Assembly (NCBI GenBank): GCA_950106755.1
Contig: OX467082.1
Span: forward strand, 24,552,001 to 24,616,000
Direction of reading: 5' to 3'
DNA from: Climacium dendroides
Taxonomy: Eukaryota; Streptophyta; Bryopsida; Hypnales; Climaciaceae
DNA: 64,000 nt
A program made the translations under genes and the position numbers. This document shows positions 21,901-36,400 of the stretch, in pieces. How positions within the stretch are numbered: position 1 is the first letter of the stretch; each line of letters begins with the position of its first letter. The notes beneath the pieces are model-generated. The model was not told the origin of the DNA, searched no databases, and saw nothing but the letters and a program-made list of their open reading frames with translations.

Positions 21901-23497
21901 ATTTACCTATCAAGTCATGTACATAGCTTATATGTTCCTTATATTTCTCAAGATTTTTTATGAGTCTATCTTTCTAGCACACATAACATTATAACCAATG
22001 TTTGAAGAGTCCCTTTTGCAATTTTCAAAATATGGAATGACACCTTTGCAAACGGAGAAGGACTGGAATAAACAATTATTGATTCCATTGGGCCACCTAT
22101 CACAATGGAGAATAGTAAACACTACAATGTTCTACATTGTAATAGTATGCCCTATACCATTGTCACAACCATTAGTATGTCATTTGTAATTGTCATTGAA
22201 GTGATGGCTAAACCCTCCTTAATCTCTTTTCATATCAATTCTTCAGTCCTTAATCCCTAAATGCCCAAGACCTTTTTTGAGCTTTTAGGAATTTGTTCTA
22301 AATTGAACAAAAAGACAACCGTTTGATAAATTTTTTTGAATTGAAATTGTACAAAAATCAACTTAGACATGTTAGAGATCACACAAGAAAATAAAATACA
22401 ACAATATCACTTATGGATTGAAAGATTATAATGTTTAATCTTAAGGGTGTTAAAATTGTGAAAGTGATTTGAAGTTTTTAATCTTCTTTTTACATGTCAA
22501 ATCTAAAATGTTGGTCACAAAAAAATATGAGGATAAAAACCCTAACATGCATAACTCCAATCGATTTATCGCTTTCCAAAATCTATTTTACAATTTTTAA
22601 AAATGAATTCCTAATGTGATTTTTTCTCCAAGATCTAATGTATTTGAGGTTCATTTCCAAAAGTCAACACTATAGAAAGTCAAGATTGCAATGAACACCT
22701 TTGCACAAAATCTTGAACAGAAAGATCTTAGTCATTCATTTTTAATTCTAAAAACTAGATTTTTGATTCTAAAACTAGACTTCAAAAAGAATTTTTCAAA
22801 AACATGAATTACTAAAAATAGAAACTTGATTAGGTTTTATTTAATTTTAATGTATTGTCCACACCAAAATTTTGTGCTTTAGGCATTTTGTGATTTAAAT
22901 GTAGCAAATCATTTGTAGCATTGATGTTTAATGTCATATGTTCTATCAATTTTTGTAATATAATTTTTAAAATAAAATTATTTGGTATATAAAAATAGCA
23001 AAAGTGTTGGAAAATAAATTTTAAAATTAAAATTACAAGCAAAATAAAGATAAAAGTAAAGTATCAACAAACATTTTTTTTAAAAAGAAAAGTGTAAAAG
23101 TAAAAATATTGGCTCTTACTATGTCATAGTGGTCAAAGTATTCTATAGCTTAATGGTCCTATAGCTACTTGCAACCAATTTTGTAATTTCCCATGAGATA
23201 AAAACTTGGAAATTTAGGATCTTTTTGCCTTGTCAATTGGAATACCAGTAACTCTCTTTTGTGCACACACACCTCAACAAGGCTCAAGAAGGGCTTTCTA
23301 ACGACACTAAACATGCCCCCAAACAACCCAAATGTTGTCAAGATCCCATCTTTATTAAAAAAAATAAAAAAATAAACAAACAACAATTGTCTATTTGTAC
23401 TAGAAATGATAGTTTAGGAGATTTTTTTTTTTTTTTTTTTTCATTGAGCTCTCTTTACTACAAATGAGAGTTTTGGAGTTTTTTTTTAAATAAATCA
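18961..23497. other. 3' region and AT-rich intergenic DNA
   Basis: 18,961 to about 19,800 is moderate-GC DNA, probably the 3' UTR and flank of the preceding gene. 19,830-23,490 is strongly AT-rich with long A/T runs. Part of it (about 22,200-22,830) matches 49,740-50,330 in inverted orientation (shared GACTTTCCATAGTGTTGA-like stretch). No gene is supported. Confidence 0.5.
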
Positions 23498-24295
23498 CTA
23501 GCGGTTGGCACTTGCTATGCTACATATTTACCATTAGAATTTCATTAGAATTTTTATGTATTAGATAGAATGCAGAGCAAGAATTTCAATAAATCTTCAA
23601 ATAAAAATTATTAAAATCTTCATACATGCAATGATGAATACAATAAACGATACACATACATTAGAATGCATTAGAAAATTGACTCAATTGTTACAAACAA
23701 TGGCAATCCAAATAGAAGAATTTAAAGGAAAAAATTGTAAATCTCAAAAGCTTCATGAACAATTTAATTGTTGTGAAATCTAAAATTGATTCAATCTAAT
23801 AAATTTCTCAAATCATTTGGTAGTAGCAATAGAAAATTGAAATTAGAAGCTTAAAGCTCACAAAAGCACAAAATCATAGAAGTGCAAAGAAGTGTAAAGT
23901 CAAGAGAAGCAATGGATTTGCTACCTCTATAATATCATCCTATGAATCCTCTTTAATATCACCTCAATTGCAACGACTATATTATTTCTATAATATTACC
24001 CTTTGTAAAAAATGATATTATAGAGGTGATTGTGAACTGCTATTCTATTTCAATAATATCACGTCGTGTGAAAATATGATTTTTATGTATGCATGATTGG
24101 AATTTTTTTAATAAAATAATTAAAATAATTATTTTAAAGACTTATTGAAATCATTATCATGCATTCTATTCAAATATATTAAATTTTTACTAATATGTGA
24201 TATGATGAATGCATAGCATAGCAAGCACAAGCCCCTCGTATCAATGGTAGTATTTGTGATATTATAGAGGGACTTATGATTTTAGTAGTATGATG
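23498..24295. mobile_element. Short TIR element, copy A
   Basis: About 800 bp shared with 40,470-41,340. The left end contains TTGGCACTTGCTATGCTAC and the right end GCATAGCAAGCACAAGCC, which are imperfect inverted repeats (core CTTGCTATGC). Similarity between the copies continues about 60 bp past the right inverted repeat, so the exact boundary is uncertain. No transposase is present: a non-autonomous DNA element. Confidence 0.7.
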
Positions 24296-24330
24296 GTTAT
24301 GGACCTTTAGGGATTAATCCTTGCACAACA

Positions 24331-24504
24331 TCTCAGACAATTATTGTCTAATGGATGGCTTCTATGTAGTACAAAAGTGTAGATGTTCATCCTTGAAATT
24401 TTGGGAGAAAAAGCACATCACAAACAATTATTGTCTAATGGATGGCTTCTATGTAGCACAAAAGTGTAGATGTTCATCCTTGAAATTTTGGGAGAAAAAA
24501 CAGT
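24331..24504. repeat. 87-bp tandem duplication
   Basis: Two adjacent copies with a period of 87 bp (TTATTGTCTAATGGATGGCT at 24,341 and 24,428) differ at a few positions. Not obviously coding. Confidence 0.9.
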
Positions 24505-25418
24505 CTTTGCATTGCAGTTTGTCCTCCAATGAGTAAATCATTTTACACAAATGATTCACACAACACCAAAAAGGATGATTTCCACGGTGACCAACCCATC
24601 CTTTTAAGGGTATAGATAGAAGTAGGACAAGTGGCTAACGAACCAATCCTGGACACAACACACTCCTGGGCTTCATGGGGAAGGGCAAGGGTGCCCTTCA
24701 AATGATCCTGAGGGGAGAAACTTCACAGTTTTGACAAATGTTATGCAATTCGGAATCAGCACAAGTTAATTAGTGCATTACCAAAAAGCGACACACGTCA
24801 CCTTGTGGTTGGTTGTAACCCCTTGAAATATGACGTGGAATTTGAGTTTCAACAACAAAACATAGAATTTGACCCAAAAGTGTTGTGATTTCAAACCGAC
24901 GTCAAAGACCAACAATTGTATGATATTCATGTAGGATTGCTCCAAAAAAATAGTCGGCAGCCCACAAATACTTAGCAATTCACCTCAGCACTTGGGCTCC
25001 TCAGCAAACACTATGTTACCGCAAGTGAGAAAAACAAAAATGCTATCCACCAAAGAATCGGAGCATGGGAACTCCTATAAAAAATAAGAAGCAACGTCAC
25101 AGCTGGGATTAACCAATTCAAGGTTACTATGGTGGGGTTCCAATTAGACTCAGTGACGAAGAAAAATTCTCGACTCCCATGCAAGAAATCCAGAGGCCGG
25201 TATAACTAGTATCAATGAACTTGCAGCCTCCATCTTCACAACCACCACAAGAATAGCACATGAAACCCAATTAAAACACACCTAACATATCTCGAATGAA
25301 AGCCGGGGCAATTGAATAAAAGGAGGAAAAATTTATCACAAAAAATCATAACTAAATAAAAAGAAATTACATTACCCTTGCATATTTCTCTTCGAGAAAA
25401 GCGGCACTCTACGGGTAC
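24505..25418. other. Intergenic DNA and likely 3' flank of OHP2
   Basis: No supported gene. The part next to 25,418 is expected to hold the OHP2 3' UTR on the minus strand. GC is somewhat higher than in the repeats to the left. Confidence 0.4.
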
Positions 25419-27410
25419 TTAGTCAAGTTCAGCAATGCCCAAATTGGAAATTATGATTTTTAACTGGTCCACAAAGTTGGATCCTGTGGCGTATTCAGTG
25501 AGCAATCCTACAGCGATACCAAACATAGACCACCTGCACCAGCAACACAGAAAAACATGAGACATATTGGTCCAGCATGGTGTGTCCTAGAGTGTCAAAT
25601 TAGCACACTAAACAAACAAATAGTAGCAAAAAGGGCAGAGAAATGTAACACTCCTGAGGCAAATGGCGGAAGAAACCTAACTCCGCTGTCCACGAATGAA
25701 ACTGCCGAAGAGCATCTAAAGCCCAATACCAAAAATGATCCATTACAGTGGATAGCCAACAAAAGACAACAAGAACCATAGACGACTCTGAACTGTAATT
25801 CCGCGAGTTTAATTCTAAGTAATTTAAAGGAATGAGGTACGGGGTCACACATCCTTTAGTATAACTAAAAAAACTTCAATGAGCAACCCTTGAAGAATGA
25901 CTGTCAAGGAACCCAAACGAGAGCCCAAAGCACCGAGTAATTAATCAAAAACAGACTACCACAAAACTGGCGTAGTCCAGCCACTCGATTCAATAGAACA
26001 CAAACGATTCTAAGAGCTTTGAGAGGGCTCACACAAAGGCAAATCACTTCATAAGAGGCACCGTTGAAAATTCCATTATCCAAACACATGGCAACTAGTA
26101 GCTCCAATGATGATAACGAGTATTAAATTACCGTTTCTCCTAAGCTATTGCACTTCCAGGAAAAGAGAAGTCGACAACCGTGAAATCAGATTCCACAAAA
26201 TGCACCTCAACCTGAACGACAATTTTCTGCTAAATTTGCTAACACTAATTTTCAGAAAAAAGAGATACACACCACCGTGAAATCAAAGTCCACAATAGGC
26301 CGCACCTCAAGCTGAGTTTCGGGAAGAGAGAGTTCAAGGGGTGACAATGTCGGCAACGACTACAGACGACCATTTTTTGCAAATTTGGTAAAGTGTATTT
26401 CAGAAAAAAAGATACACACCACCGTGAAATCAAGCTCCACAATATGCACCTCAAGCTGAGCTTCGAGAAGAGATAGTTCAAGGGATGACACTGACGACAA
26501 CGAGTACAGAACTACCATTGTCAGCTATGTTTCCAGAAAAAGAGACACACAAACCACCATGCAATCAAACTCCACAAACACCTCAGATTCCAGGGAGCCA
26601 TCTCCATTACCTGCCATTGGTGATCTCGTTCTTCCTCGTCCACCCAAAGATACGGTCGGCCCGCACCTGCTCTTCATACTTCTTGTCCAGGAAATACTCC
26701 TGAAGCTCCTTGGCCCGCTGCCTCTGGTACTCAATGCTAACAGTGGTGGACTTGGATGGCGTCACTTTCGCTGCAGGAGCCGAAGAGCTAGACTCGGGGG
26801 ACGGCGACGGGGAGGGTTCCGAAGTGGGAGGAGTGGGAGGAGCAGGCGAGGTGGCGATGGACGGCGTAGCACCGGGGGTACTGGGCCGTCTCAAGGGTCC
26901 CTCGGCATTGCCAGCTCGCACCACAACCCGCTGCTGCTGCTTCACACTTCCTTTAAATCCCACACGATTCAAATTCGGTAACGACAGCGACGGCATCGCT
27001 CCTCCAAATTGATGACAACACTGCAGTAGGAAAAATTCACAAATTCACAAAAGCTCGTAAATTAAAAAACAAAATCCCGCTCACACCATTTCCTAGGGTT
27101 TGCCTCTGTGATACTAACCCCCGATTGTCCTTCTTGTCAAACTCCAGAAGGGCATTGGAATTAGGTTGCAGTTCTTCCATACAAAACTAGAAACAAAAAT
27201 CCATGTACACAAGAGACCATCCTCTCATCAATGATGACCATCATGGCATTCTACTCACTGCCAGTGCACAACATTTAAGAAAAGAAAATTGAAGGACGTG
27301 GATCCGACATTCGTCTGGGAAAATTCGTACGCAATTGACCTTACCTGATCTCCCAAGACTGCACACCCGCCGACAACAGCGGCTCCCGACATGGCCATCG
27401 TCGTTGCCAT
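25419..27410 (-). CDS. OHP2: Light-harvesting-like one-helix protein OHP2, chloroplastic
   Basis: Three exons on the minus strand: 27345-27410, 26611-27020 and 25419-25533. All junctions are GT-AG and in frame, giving 196 aa. A plastid transit region (MATTMAMSGAAVVGG) is followed by a Ser/Pro linker. Then come EYQRQRAKELQEYF and the LHC-type membrane helix, with the chlorophyll-binding motif KNEITNGRW split by intron 2 and continuing SMFGIAVGLLTEYATG. OHP2 is a thylakoid protein that pairs with OHP1 and HCF244 to insert chlorophyll into nascent photosystem II reaction centres. It diverges from RPS4 across a 550-bp spacer. The first exon resembles that of RPE in this window. Confidence 0.93.
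26174..26580. repeat. Degenerate tandem repeat in OHP2 intron 2
   Basis: Four imperfect copies of a unit containing CCACCGTGAAATCA, CTCCACAAxATGCACCTCA and TTTCAGAAAAA-like blocks. They start near 26,173, 26,270, 26,419 and 26,553, so spacing is irregular at about 97-149 bp. Each copy keeps the three blocks in order, which points to an old tandem duplication within the intron. Confidence 0.75.
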
Positions 27411-27960
27411 CGCGCCTTCACAGTCCCAGAATTTCGAATTCGCACGAAATTCTCCGAGATTTTGAAAGGAACGACGTTGAGGGAGATCTGCGTGTAGAAG
27501 AATGAGAATTTTTTCTGCGGAAAACACAGATTTGGTTCTGGGTCTCACAGTGGAACACGCGGCATGGATAAGGGAAACACAAAAGTGCAGCACTCACGAG
27601 AGGAGAGAGACGGAGGCCACGGGCAAAACAGGTGGCCCAGGACCGGCCACCCCTCGACGAACGAAGTTGAATTAGTCCGACGAAATATAGCCTTCGTCCG
27701 ACGATATGCACTGTTCGTTCGACGAAGGAGACGATGTGTATTGTTCGTTCGACGGCCGAAATAACGGGGTCTGCGTCGACCCCGTTATTTCATTCATCCA
27801 TTGATGTGGAATAGAGTCGTGGTCTCATTCATTCATATCGGGGTTCTACTAGGGCAAGGAGCCGCCCCCTTTCGGACCCTCTTTCAAGCTCGCCAGCCTC
27901 GCGCCGGAGCTGTGCTTGCTGTTCCTCCGCTGCTGATCGTGTCGCGCTTCGGCAGTAATC
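27411..27960. promoter_or_regulatory. Shared promoter between OHP2 and RPS4
   Basis: 550 bp separates the two start codons and must hold both promoters. A GC-rich patch at 27,650-27,755 has repeated CGACGAAC/GTTCGTTCGACG motifs (GTTCGTTCGACG twice). It is followed by a perfect 14-bp hairpin at 27,758-27,791: GAAATAACGGGGTC, loop TGCGTC, GACCCCGTTATTTC. The hairpin lies about 170 bp upstream of the RPS4 ATG. Confidence 0.65.
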
Positions 27961-29890
<1,930 letters not shown>

Positions 29891-31330
29891 GCTTAGATGT
29901 GTCACGGATTGACTTTTCTGTGATCTTAGTGTTTTCATTACATGGCAGAGGCCATGTACTGATCTTTGGAAAGAAATTCACTTTTCACAGCCCATGCGTC
30001 TCTTTTAAGTTTCCCATATTTATTTCTTTTTATCAGTTCTGGATTGATCGTGAACAATCATGAATCACAAAGTTCACAATCATGAATCGTCAAGAAGTGT
30101 CTCTGTAATTCTACCATTGAATACCTAGTAAAGGTATGTTCGCACTTGACGTTAAAAGTGTTGTTACTGAGAGTCTTAGCAACGAATTTAGACCTACTTT
30201 GGACCAGATTCACACTCCAAACACCACCTTCAACACCAAGTGCAACATGCCTTGAGATACGTAGCTAAAACCGCCACTTTTTCTGCCCCGGGTACCTCGG
30301 GGGTCCAAATGTTGAAATTTTGACGTGAAACTCGTAACCTCATCGAGAGAAATCTAACTGAAGTCGTTTTGTAGTGTTCCCGTGTTCCGCACGACAGATC
30401 CTATAATCCTCAGTGCAAATTGCAAGTTACGTACCCATGCCTGTAGACCCATATCAAACCAATCACAAGATGACATGTGGCACTTTTTAAATGCAAAAAT
30501 GGCCGAATCTGACTCATGAGGGTGATAAGACCGATTCTGACTCATGAGAGTGATTGATGCCGAATGAGGGTGATTGTGAACTTTGAAATGCATTGCTGTC
30601 TTGCTTCAAGGTGTTTCAAGGTAAAACAAAAACAAAAAAACCTAGGCAGATGTTTGGTGTTCTATGGGTGATCCATATAGGATAGAAGTGCAATTAATTT
30701 ATCTTCAAAATTTTGTGTCGAAGGAAAGATCTTCTACAGTATTAACTTCTAATGCAACTTTTTAAGCCAATGCTTCACATGGTCATGAAACTAAAGGAGC
30801 ATCGCCATGGGTGCACTTCAAGTGACACGCATACGCTACCTTGGTGTGTGAAAGCCTTGTAGGAAGGCCACGACAGGCGCACCAAATGACAAGCCACATC
30901 AGAATTTGGAGAGGGCATTGACAAATAGTGGGGCTTCAGTGCGCCTCACCAAAGGGTTTGATTGCCCTTTTCACTCCATCTTCGAGGCACTGACAGTCCT
31001 TTCTACCCCATCGTCAAGGCATTGACCCCACCTGGCCTCAAATAACCTCACAAGTAATTCGAACCATAGTTCTTTACTTGTGTCAAAAAAATTGAAATAG
31101 AAAAGCATTTTCCAACTACAATAAAGTTCCCTTTATTTATGTGTAGAGTTGGGAGATAAGCTTTTTAACTTTGTTAAATTTTAAGTGAAGCTCATTGTAT
31201 ACACATGGGGTGGTAGGAGGTGGAACAAAATGTGGGATAAGTTAAATTAGAGTAAGTAGGAGCTCAACACTCATAGTTAATTCAAAGTTCACTCTACTAT
31301 ACCTACTTTTGAAATTTTAACTGTTGCTAA
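29891..31330. other. RPS4 3' flank and intergenic DNA
   Basis: The 3' UTR of RPS4 probably ends within about 200 bp. The motif CTGACTCATGAG is repeated at about 30,508 and 30,538. 30,800-31,030 is a GC-richer patch without coding support. No gene seen. Confidence 0.5.
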
Positions 31331-31339
31331 TACCAATTT

Positions 31340-34180
31340 TGCTAGCGTGGCGGAATCAACCATCGATGCTCAAGTGATTATTTTTTGTTCTGATAGGGAT
31401 TTATAAAAGTAGCATTGTCGTTCAGGTCATATAAACATTCAAATGTTGAAACAAATGGTGCGAGACAATGTAGCAACATGATTGCCATCTTTGACAAAAG
31501 CAAAGCTTAAATCTATTTGTAAAATGTATTCACATAGGGCCTCAATCCTGATCAATATAGTGAGAAAGAGAGCTTCTAAACTTGACCAATTCTTTCATTA
31601 TAATATTTTAGGCCGTTTTCAAGTTGCATTGTATGGAGGTCATTACTACTTCATAACCTACAAGGGTAATCATAATAACTTTAGATTTGTGTTCTTCTTG
31701 AAGAATTGATAGGATATACTAACTTTTTTTTAAAGCCTATATCAACTTGTGTATAGAGAGACAAAAACTAGAATGTCAAAATTATAAATAGATAATGGGA
31801 GCAAATATGTGTCTAAAGAGTTTCAAGGCTATCTTTTCGACAAAGGAATTTGACATGATTTAATGGTACCATCTATCTAGAGTAGAACGGTGTAGTTGAA
31901 CGTGACAACCAAATTATAGTGGAAAGTGCACGATCCATGCTTCACCATTGGAGTATGCCTTTGGAATTTTGATGAGAAGCTATTAATACAGCTATGTATA
32001 CACTCAATCGACTGTCTACTAGAACAATATTAGGTTCCATACCTTTTCAATTGTGGCACAGGGAAAAACCAAACCCGAGTTACTTTAAAGAATTTGGAAG
32101 CCTATGCTATAGTCATATCTTCAAGCAAAAATGTCGCAAGCATTGTGAAGGAGTTGTCGAGACAACAACAAATTGTTGTTATGTACATCATATATTGCAA
32201 TTGGTAAAGGAGCTACTTCTAAGAGAACCTCAATTCCTCTAGAAGAACCAAAGATTTATAGGCAAGCTATCAAGAGTCACTATAAAGAGCAATGGCAAAG
32301 AGCCATAGTTGAAGAAATAGACTTGTTTAAGAATGAAAGGTGGTCCTTGAAATTTTTACCACAAGGAGGACCTCCAATTTAAAACAAATGGATGTTCAAA
32401 ATCAAGGTCAAGGCTAATGGAACTATTGAATGTTTCAAAGTACGATTAGTAGAAAAAAGCTTCACTCAAACTTATGGTATGGATTATGAAGAGACTTTTG
32501 CTCCAACATCAAGAAGAAAGACCATACGGTTGATGTTGGCAATCGCAGAAGCAGAGGATTTTGACTTGGTCCAATTTAATATAAAAACTACCTACATGAA
32601 TACTCTATTCTATTAGAAGAGATCTATATGACCTTACCTGAGGATTTCGAAGAAGAAATATACTGAAGGTTTTTTTGGCAATAGAGGCAAAGTGTGTAGG
32701 ATTCAAAAAGGGCTCTACAACTTAAAGCAATCTACTAGGGGATAAAATAAAATTTTCTTAGTTTTTTTTAAGCTTTACAACCTAATACAGAGTTTTACTA
32801 ATCCATGTCTATTTTTCTCAAAATTGGCATCTAAGCTAATCCTTGTTTTATGGGTAGATGATGGACTTGCCATGTGCAAGGACAAACAACTACTAAATAA
32901 AATCATTGCATATTTCAAAGACAACATTCAAAGTCATTGTTGGTGATGCGAACGTGTATGTAGGAATCCACATTAGTCGTAATCAATTCCAACAAACATT
33001 GAATATTGATCAATGGAGATACAGTGATACATAGAGACTATATTGCAAATGTACAGGTTCCAAGACGCTACTCCAATTTCAACTCCAGGTGATCCATATG
33101 TGCATCTCTGCTACCCTAAGAAACAAAATGGTGAAAGAAACCCTACTTTTTCATATCAAGATATTATTGAGTTGTTGCTTTATTTGGCTACATATTCTAG
33201 ACCAGATATAGCATGTGTTGTGCCAATTGTTGTGTAGTATGGGAGTAATTTTTAGGATATCCATTGCATTGTTGTTAAAAGAATTTTAAAGTATTTGTGA
33301 AGAACAACTGATTTTGGTTTGTACTACTTTTTGGATAACAAATCAAATCAACGCCTCATTGCTGATGCTGATGCTAATTATGTAGATAATTTAAATGATC
33401 GCAAAAGCCGAAGTGGGAGCATTTCCATCATCAACAATGGACCAATCGTCTAGCTCAACAGAAAACAAATTTGCACTGCAGGATCTACTACCAAATCAGA
33501 ATAAGTGGTTGCATCACTTATGAGCAAGGAAGTTGTGTAGACCAAGAGACTTATGGTAGATTTTAGGTATCAACAAAAGAGTCCGACGCCATTATATTCC
33601 AACAATCAGTCAGTGATCCGCACTATGCTTAATCCTGAGTTTCACAAGCGAACAAAACACATAGATGTGATGTTCCACATTATTTGGGAATTTCAAGCTA
33701 AAGGAGAAGTTTCGCTAGTGTATGTGCCTACTCAATTTCAACTCGTAGACATCTTCACAAAACCTTTGACTCTTGAGATCTTTCTCCAACTCAAACAAGC
33801 TCTTAACATTCTCAAGAAAGTGCAACATTAAGTGGGAGATACTTTGCAATGATGATTTTTAATGCTTTTCTATGTTCTTATACTAAGTGGGAGTGTTGGG
33901 AGAATTGCCATATCATTGTAAAGAATGTTGAAGCTATCATTAAGTGGTTACTTTAGAGTGGGTGACATTCATATTGTAGATGCTTCTTGATACTATTAAT
34001 GACTTTGTTGTCTCTCTCGAGCAACTATGTCTTCCTATGTTCTCAATTGTGATATTACTATTTTTGTCTTATTCTTGAATGTAATAGTTGCAAAGCCTTG
34101 CAATAAAAGAATAGTTTAGGTGACATGAGATAACTATGTATAGTTCACAAACTTAAGCATGTATGTTTGTTTGGTTACAC
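31340..34180 (+). mobile_element. Decayed Ty1-copia retrotransposon
   Basis: Pieces of a copia polyprotein appear in order on the plus strand, in several frames and broken by stops. They are: integrase (about 31,440-32,140; including a FHYNILG / VALYGGHYYFITY core region), reverse transcriptase (about 32,260-32,620; MDYEETFAPTSRRKTIRLML, and LVLWVDDGLAMCKD at about 32,840 replacing the usual YVDD) and RNase H (about 33,560-33,830; LYSNNQSVI and KHIDVMFHII). A polypurine tract AAGTGGGAG at 33,885 is followed by TGTTGGGAGAATTGCC at 33,894, a typical copia 3' LTR start. The LTR end is unclear. No 5' LTR, primer site or gag was found, so the copy is 5'-truncated and inactive. Confidence 0.88.
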
Positions 34181-35369
34181 ATTTCAATATTACCCTCTAC
34201 CTTCCTAACTGACCATATATAGTTTATCTAAAATTTCAATTAAGGAAGGGCACCAATTATTAAACCATACCTTCTCCACCAACCATATATAGTCATTCTA
34301 AAATTTTAGGTTCATTTTGGTGTAAGGAGAGAAATGCCTTTGACTGTTTTAAAAAGATTTCTGGGCAATTTTGAAGGTTAACCCCTAAGTGTCCACGCCT
34401 TTTCAATTGTGTTTTTCCTATGAAAAAAAATGGGCTTATAATTATCCTCAATGAAGCAATTTTTTCCCCCCAAATCCAAACATATAGATGTTGAAAAAGC
34501 TTGCTTATTGGTTTATATTCCAATTTTGAGTGCAAAATTGTATTGGAGTTGTGAGATTATAACAAAAGAAATATAATTATCCTAATTTTAGTATTTTGTC
34601 TCTCCCTAAAATGTGTGAGAAATTTGCATATAACAGTTCTGGGGGATTGGAGGTGACATAAACAACTATAAATTGTGTTAGCACACTTAAATACATTTTT
34701 GAAAAACTTAAGTTCAAATAAAAGGCTATCAAATTCATTACACAATCCACCTTGCAATTGTTGAAATGCAATTTTATTTTAATAAGTAAAAATCACAAAT
34801 AACTCCAAATCAACACTTGCATGTTTAAATTCTCAATGTTGAAAATCATGAAAATATTCTACTCTTTCAATTGGGACCATTTTCAGAGCAAATGGATGCA
34901 TACAATTTTCATAATCTCAAATCAAGTGAATTGACAAACTTTGCACAAAGCCTAGAAAAGAAGTAAAATTCGCAAGCTTTACTCCTCACTAATGGCACAC
35001 ATATGCATTTGAAAACCTTTAAAACAAAATCACAATTATGGGTGTTGCCACCTTAATTGGATCTTTTGATAGTAGAATTGATGATTGAAATGGAAGTTCA
35101 AGTTTCTTCTTAATTAGTCAGTGCCTCGGGCTTTACCTAGGCTTGAACAATATATTTTTGGGGTTGTAAATTATGTATGAAGACTATAGTAGAACCACCC
35201 TTAGTCACCCACTTAAGCGATTCCATATATGTTTTGGAGGAATAGAAGGCAATGGTTGTACATTTTTTGTCATGTACTCATGTAGGAAGATAGAAATCAC
35301 AGTGATTGCAATTTTTTTTTGTAATGTTATGCTTCGAACTAAAATTACTATGAATTTTAAAAGCCAAAA
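34181..35369. other. AT-rich intergenic DNA with repeat remnants
   Basis: No gene. From about 35,180 the sequence (ACTATAGTAGAACCACCC) is a diverged copy of the TIR element found at 59,535-60,239, and it continues beyond the MITE inserted at about 35,370. Confidence 0.5.
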
Positions 35370-35625
35370 TCATTACAAAAAATCTGAACCCTTCGGAGGG
35401 TTTCTAACTTTTGATTTTGGCCCCTTGGTGGTGCAAATACAGAAAAAATTTAAAAATATGATTTTTTTAATTTAAAAAATAGCAAACCTGATGTGGTGCT
35501 GACATGGCACCAATAATAATACAACAGATTCAAAAATAAAATAATAATTTTTATTTTTATCTATAATTACACCATAGAGATGCAAAACTTGCGGCCTCTT
35601 TGAGGTTCGAAATTTTTCCTAATGT
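35370..35625. mobile_element. MITE, copy 1, nested in an older repeat
   Basis: It starts CATTACAAAAAATCTG and ends near AATTTTTCCTAATG. Its interior (TGATGTGGTGCTGACATGGC, then ATAATTACACC and GCAAAACTTG) matches 36,109-36,400. Sequence on both sides matches the continuous element at 59,535, so this MITE is a later insertion. Confidence 0.65.
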
Positions 35626-36108
35626 TGGTCTCAACTAATACCTGATGTATAGAGTCTTCTAATTGTGATCATTCAAGAACTACTTTCCCACTCACTACTT
35701 CCTACTTTTTTGCTTACTAATTGCTCACTTAACCCAAGACCTTATTAGTCCCAATTTTCAAAAGGAGAAAAAATCACATTCCAAGCTTTGGTTAGAAATA
35801 GCTGCATCCTACAAGTTGGGTGTAAATCACTAGTTAGGGATGCACTACCATAAGACCATGAAGAAGATTTTTTTGAGGCTACAATGCCAATCTTGCAAGC
35901 ATGTAAGGTAGAACTACCTAATACCACCATCCACCCACTTTGTAGTTTAACAATTTCACTATGAAAAATCACAGAAAATTCACTTCTTCTCGGAATGTCT
36001 TCATTCTTTTTGCAATTGACTTCTCTCAAACTTTTCAATCTTTAGAAAATATGGGAGATGACAAATAGCTTCTCAAAAGTACCTAGATGGCAAATCTATG
36101 TGGTAACG

Positions 36109-36400
36109 GCATTACAAAAAATTCCAGGCCTCCAGGACCGTTAAGGTTTTGATTTTCGGCATGCCGCAGTGAAAGTACACGAAAATTTTTTTTTTAAAAA
36201 ATTTAATTTTTTTTTTTAATTTTTTTTAATTTAAAAAAATACCAAAAACCTGACGTGGTGCTGATGTGGCACCACTAGTGCCACATCAGCTACTGTTATT
36301 AAAAAATAATAAACAATAAAAAAACAGTTTCATTTCCTTTATAATTGCACGGGGGTCAAAACTTGTGACCTTTTGGAGGCCCGAATTTTTTTGTGATGGT
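36109..36400. mobile_element. MITE, copy 2
   Basis: Left end CATTACAAAAAATTCCAGGCC-like; right end, read inward, CATCACAAAAAAATTCGGGCC-like, so terminal inverted repeats are about 20 bp. The interior has the complementary TGATGTGGCACCACTAGTGC / GCCACATCAGC hairpin. It is non-coding. Flanking duplications were not clear. Confidence 0.7.

Noticed and set aside
31343..31380. tRNA-Leu-like start (GCTAGCGTGGCGGAATC)
   Set aside because: No acceptor-stem partner, anticodon arm or T arm follows; it lies in the decayed copia element.
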